The notes under the pieces were generated by a model. That model saw nothing but the letters and a program-made list of their open reading frames with translations, was not told where the DNA came from and searched no databases. Of a stretch of 49,152 bases of DNA, positions 48,797-49,152 are shown one piece after another. The stretch is taken from the NCBI GenBank assembly GCA_017513085.1, contig JAFWDK010000035.1, positions 1 to 49,152 of the forward strand, given 5' to 3'. Both the position numbers and the translations under genes were made by a program. Source of the DNA: Clostridiales bacterium. Its GTDB lineage: Bacteria > Bacillota > Clostridia > Saccharofermentanales > Saccharofermentanaceae. Position 1 is the first letter of the stretch. Each line of letters opens with the position of its first letter.

Positions 48797-49152
48797 TTTA
48801 CTGTTAAAATCTTCAAAATCGATGTTTTCACCAGTAAATTCCTGCCCTTTTCCGACCCATTTACTGGTAAAATCCTTCAAAATGCGAATTCTACCAGTAA
48901 ATGTCAAAAAAAGAATTCAAAAAAGTCGATTTTTTACTGGTAAAATCACTGAAATCGAGGATTTTACCAGTAAATGCCAGAGTTAGTCTAAACTAACTAC
49001 CATGTTTACGGGCAGATTCGACGATTTGCTCCATTTAGCCCGTAAATTTTGCCGTTTTTTGAATTCTTTTCTTGACATTTACGGGCTAAATCAACGTTTT
49101 CTTCATTTCAGCCCGTAATACCCTCCGAAAAGCACTGGATTTTACGGGCCAA
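48797..49152. repeat. Array C: inverted-repeat units at 63 or 73 bp, running off window
   Basis: Six hairpin units begin at 48797, 48860, 48933, 49005, 49078 and 49141 (steps 63, 73, 72, 73, 63). The first three use TTTACTGGTAAAAT with ATTTTACCAGTAAAT; the rest use TTTACGGGC with GCCCGTAAA. The five complete units span ~42-43 bp. The array continues beyond base 49152. One iron-box palindrome (48982-48997) lies between the two halves. Spacings equal six or seven helical turns. Confidence 0.93.
48982..48997. promoter_or_regulatory. Iron-box-like palindrome
   Basis: GTTAG-TCTAAA-CTAAC, a perfect copy of the motif at 7503-7518, positioned between the TTTACTGG and TTTACGGGC halves of array C. Confidence 0.55.

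Overview
The window looks like a chromosomal segment of an anaerobic Clostridia-type Bacillota (Gram-positive, roughly half G+C). The basis is strong AGGAGG-type ribosome binding sites, many ATGA-overlapping operons, a clostridial FeoA-FeoA-FeoB-Cys-rich-DtxR iron operon, secreted proteins with PTPTP linkers, DUF4214 modules, BspA-type leucine-rich repeats and bacterial Ig-like domains, and a PdaA-like deacetylase. Proteins of this style are common in gut and rumen Clostridia; no 16S or other taxonomic marker is present, so the exact genus is not resolved.

Layout. 1-2500 (minus): 3'-truncated secreted LRR/PASTA-like/DUF4214 protein with a long leader containing a terminator hairpin and a mini-ORF. 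2563-8500: membrane protein, cytoplasmic flavoprotein, then a divergently transcribed MurD-like/CapA-like fusion and a VOC-domain protein. 8497-11313: two-component system and a 41-bp phased repeat array. 11353-21402 (minus): a DUF4214 protein plus small Cys-rich membrane protein, preceded by a nine-gene run feoA-feoA-feoB-feoB-associated-dtxR-fkbH-acp-MBOAT-SGNH. 21693-24792: unknown membrane protein, small PD-(D/E)XK-like protein, a 63-bp repeat array and a lipoprotein. 24914-31152: an RNA-repair locus (two tandem tRNA-like elements, DUF2828/vWA Ro-like protein, RtcB ligase), a divergent PHP phosphoesterase and a tandem WYL regulator pair. 31236-41718: PdaA-like lipoprotein, PadR/mini-ORF/CPBP operon with textbook operators, MscS channel and membrane-anchored partner, lipoprotein, PlsC, YwaF-like protein, Rsm22-like methyltransferase and an alpha/beta hydrolase. 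41997-48032: a 2011-residue BspA-like LRR surface protein whose 3' end is tandemly duplicated past the stop codon. 48500-49152: tRNA-Val(GAC), a possible riboswitch, two iron-box-like palindromes and a third hairpin array running off the window.

Three things stand out. First, the iron-uptake operon continues by an ATGA overlap into FkbH (glyceryl-ACP synthesis), an ACP, an MBOAT acyltransferase and an SGNH/ILEI-like protein: a Dlt-like envelope acylation route that would transfer glyceryl rather than D-alanyl groups and would be iron regulated. Second, the DUF2828-RtcB operon begins with two tRNA-like RNAs whose 8-bp terminal stems differ by three compensatory base-pair changes, paralleling the Rsr/YrlA/YrlB/RtcB arrangement of other bacteria with a different Ro-like protein. 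Third, three intergenic arrays of unrelated sequence share helically phased spacing (41-42 bp; 63 bp; 63/73 bp). A 16-bp palindrome GTTAG-N6-CTAAC occurs perfectly at four sites and imperfectly at others, including inside the feo promoter, and is probably the operator of the DtxR-family protein encoded in that operon.
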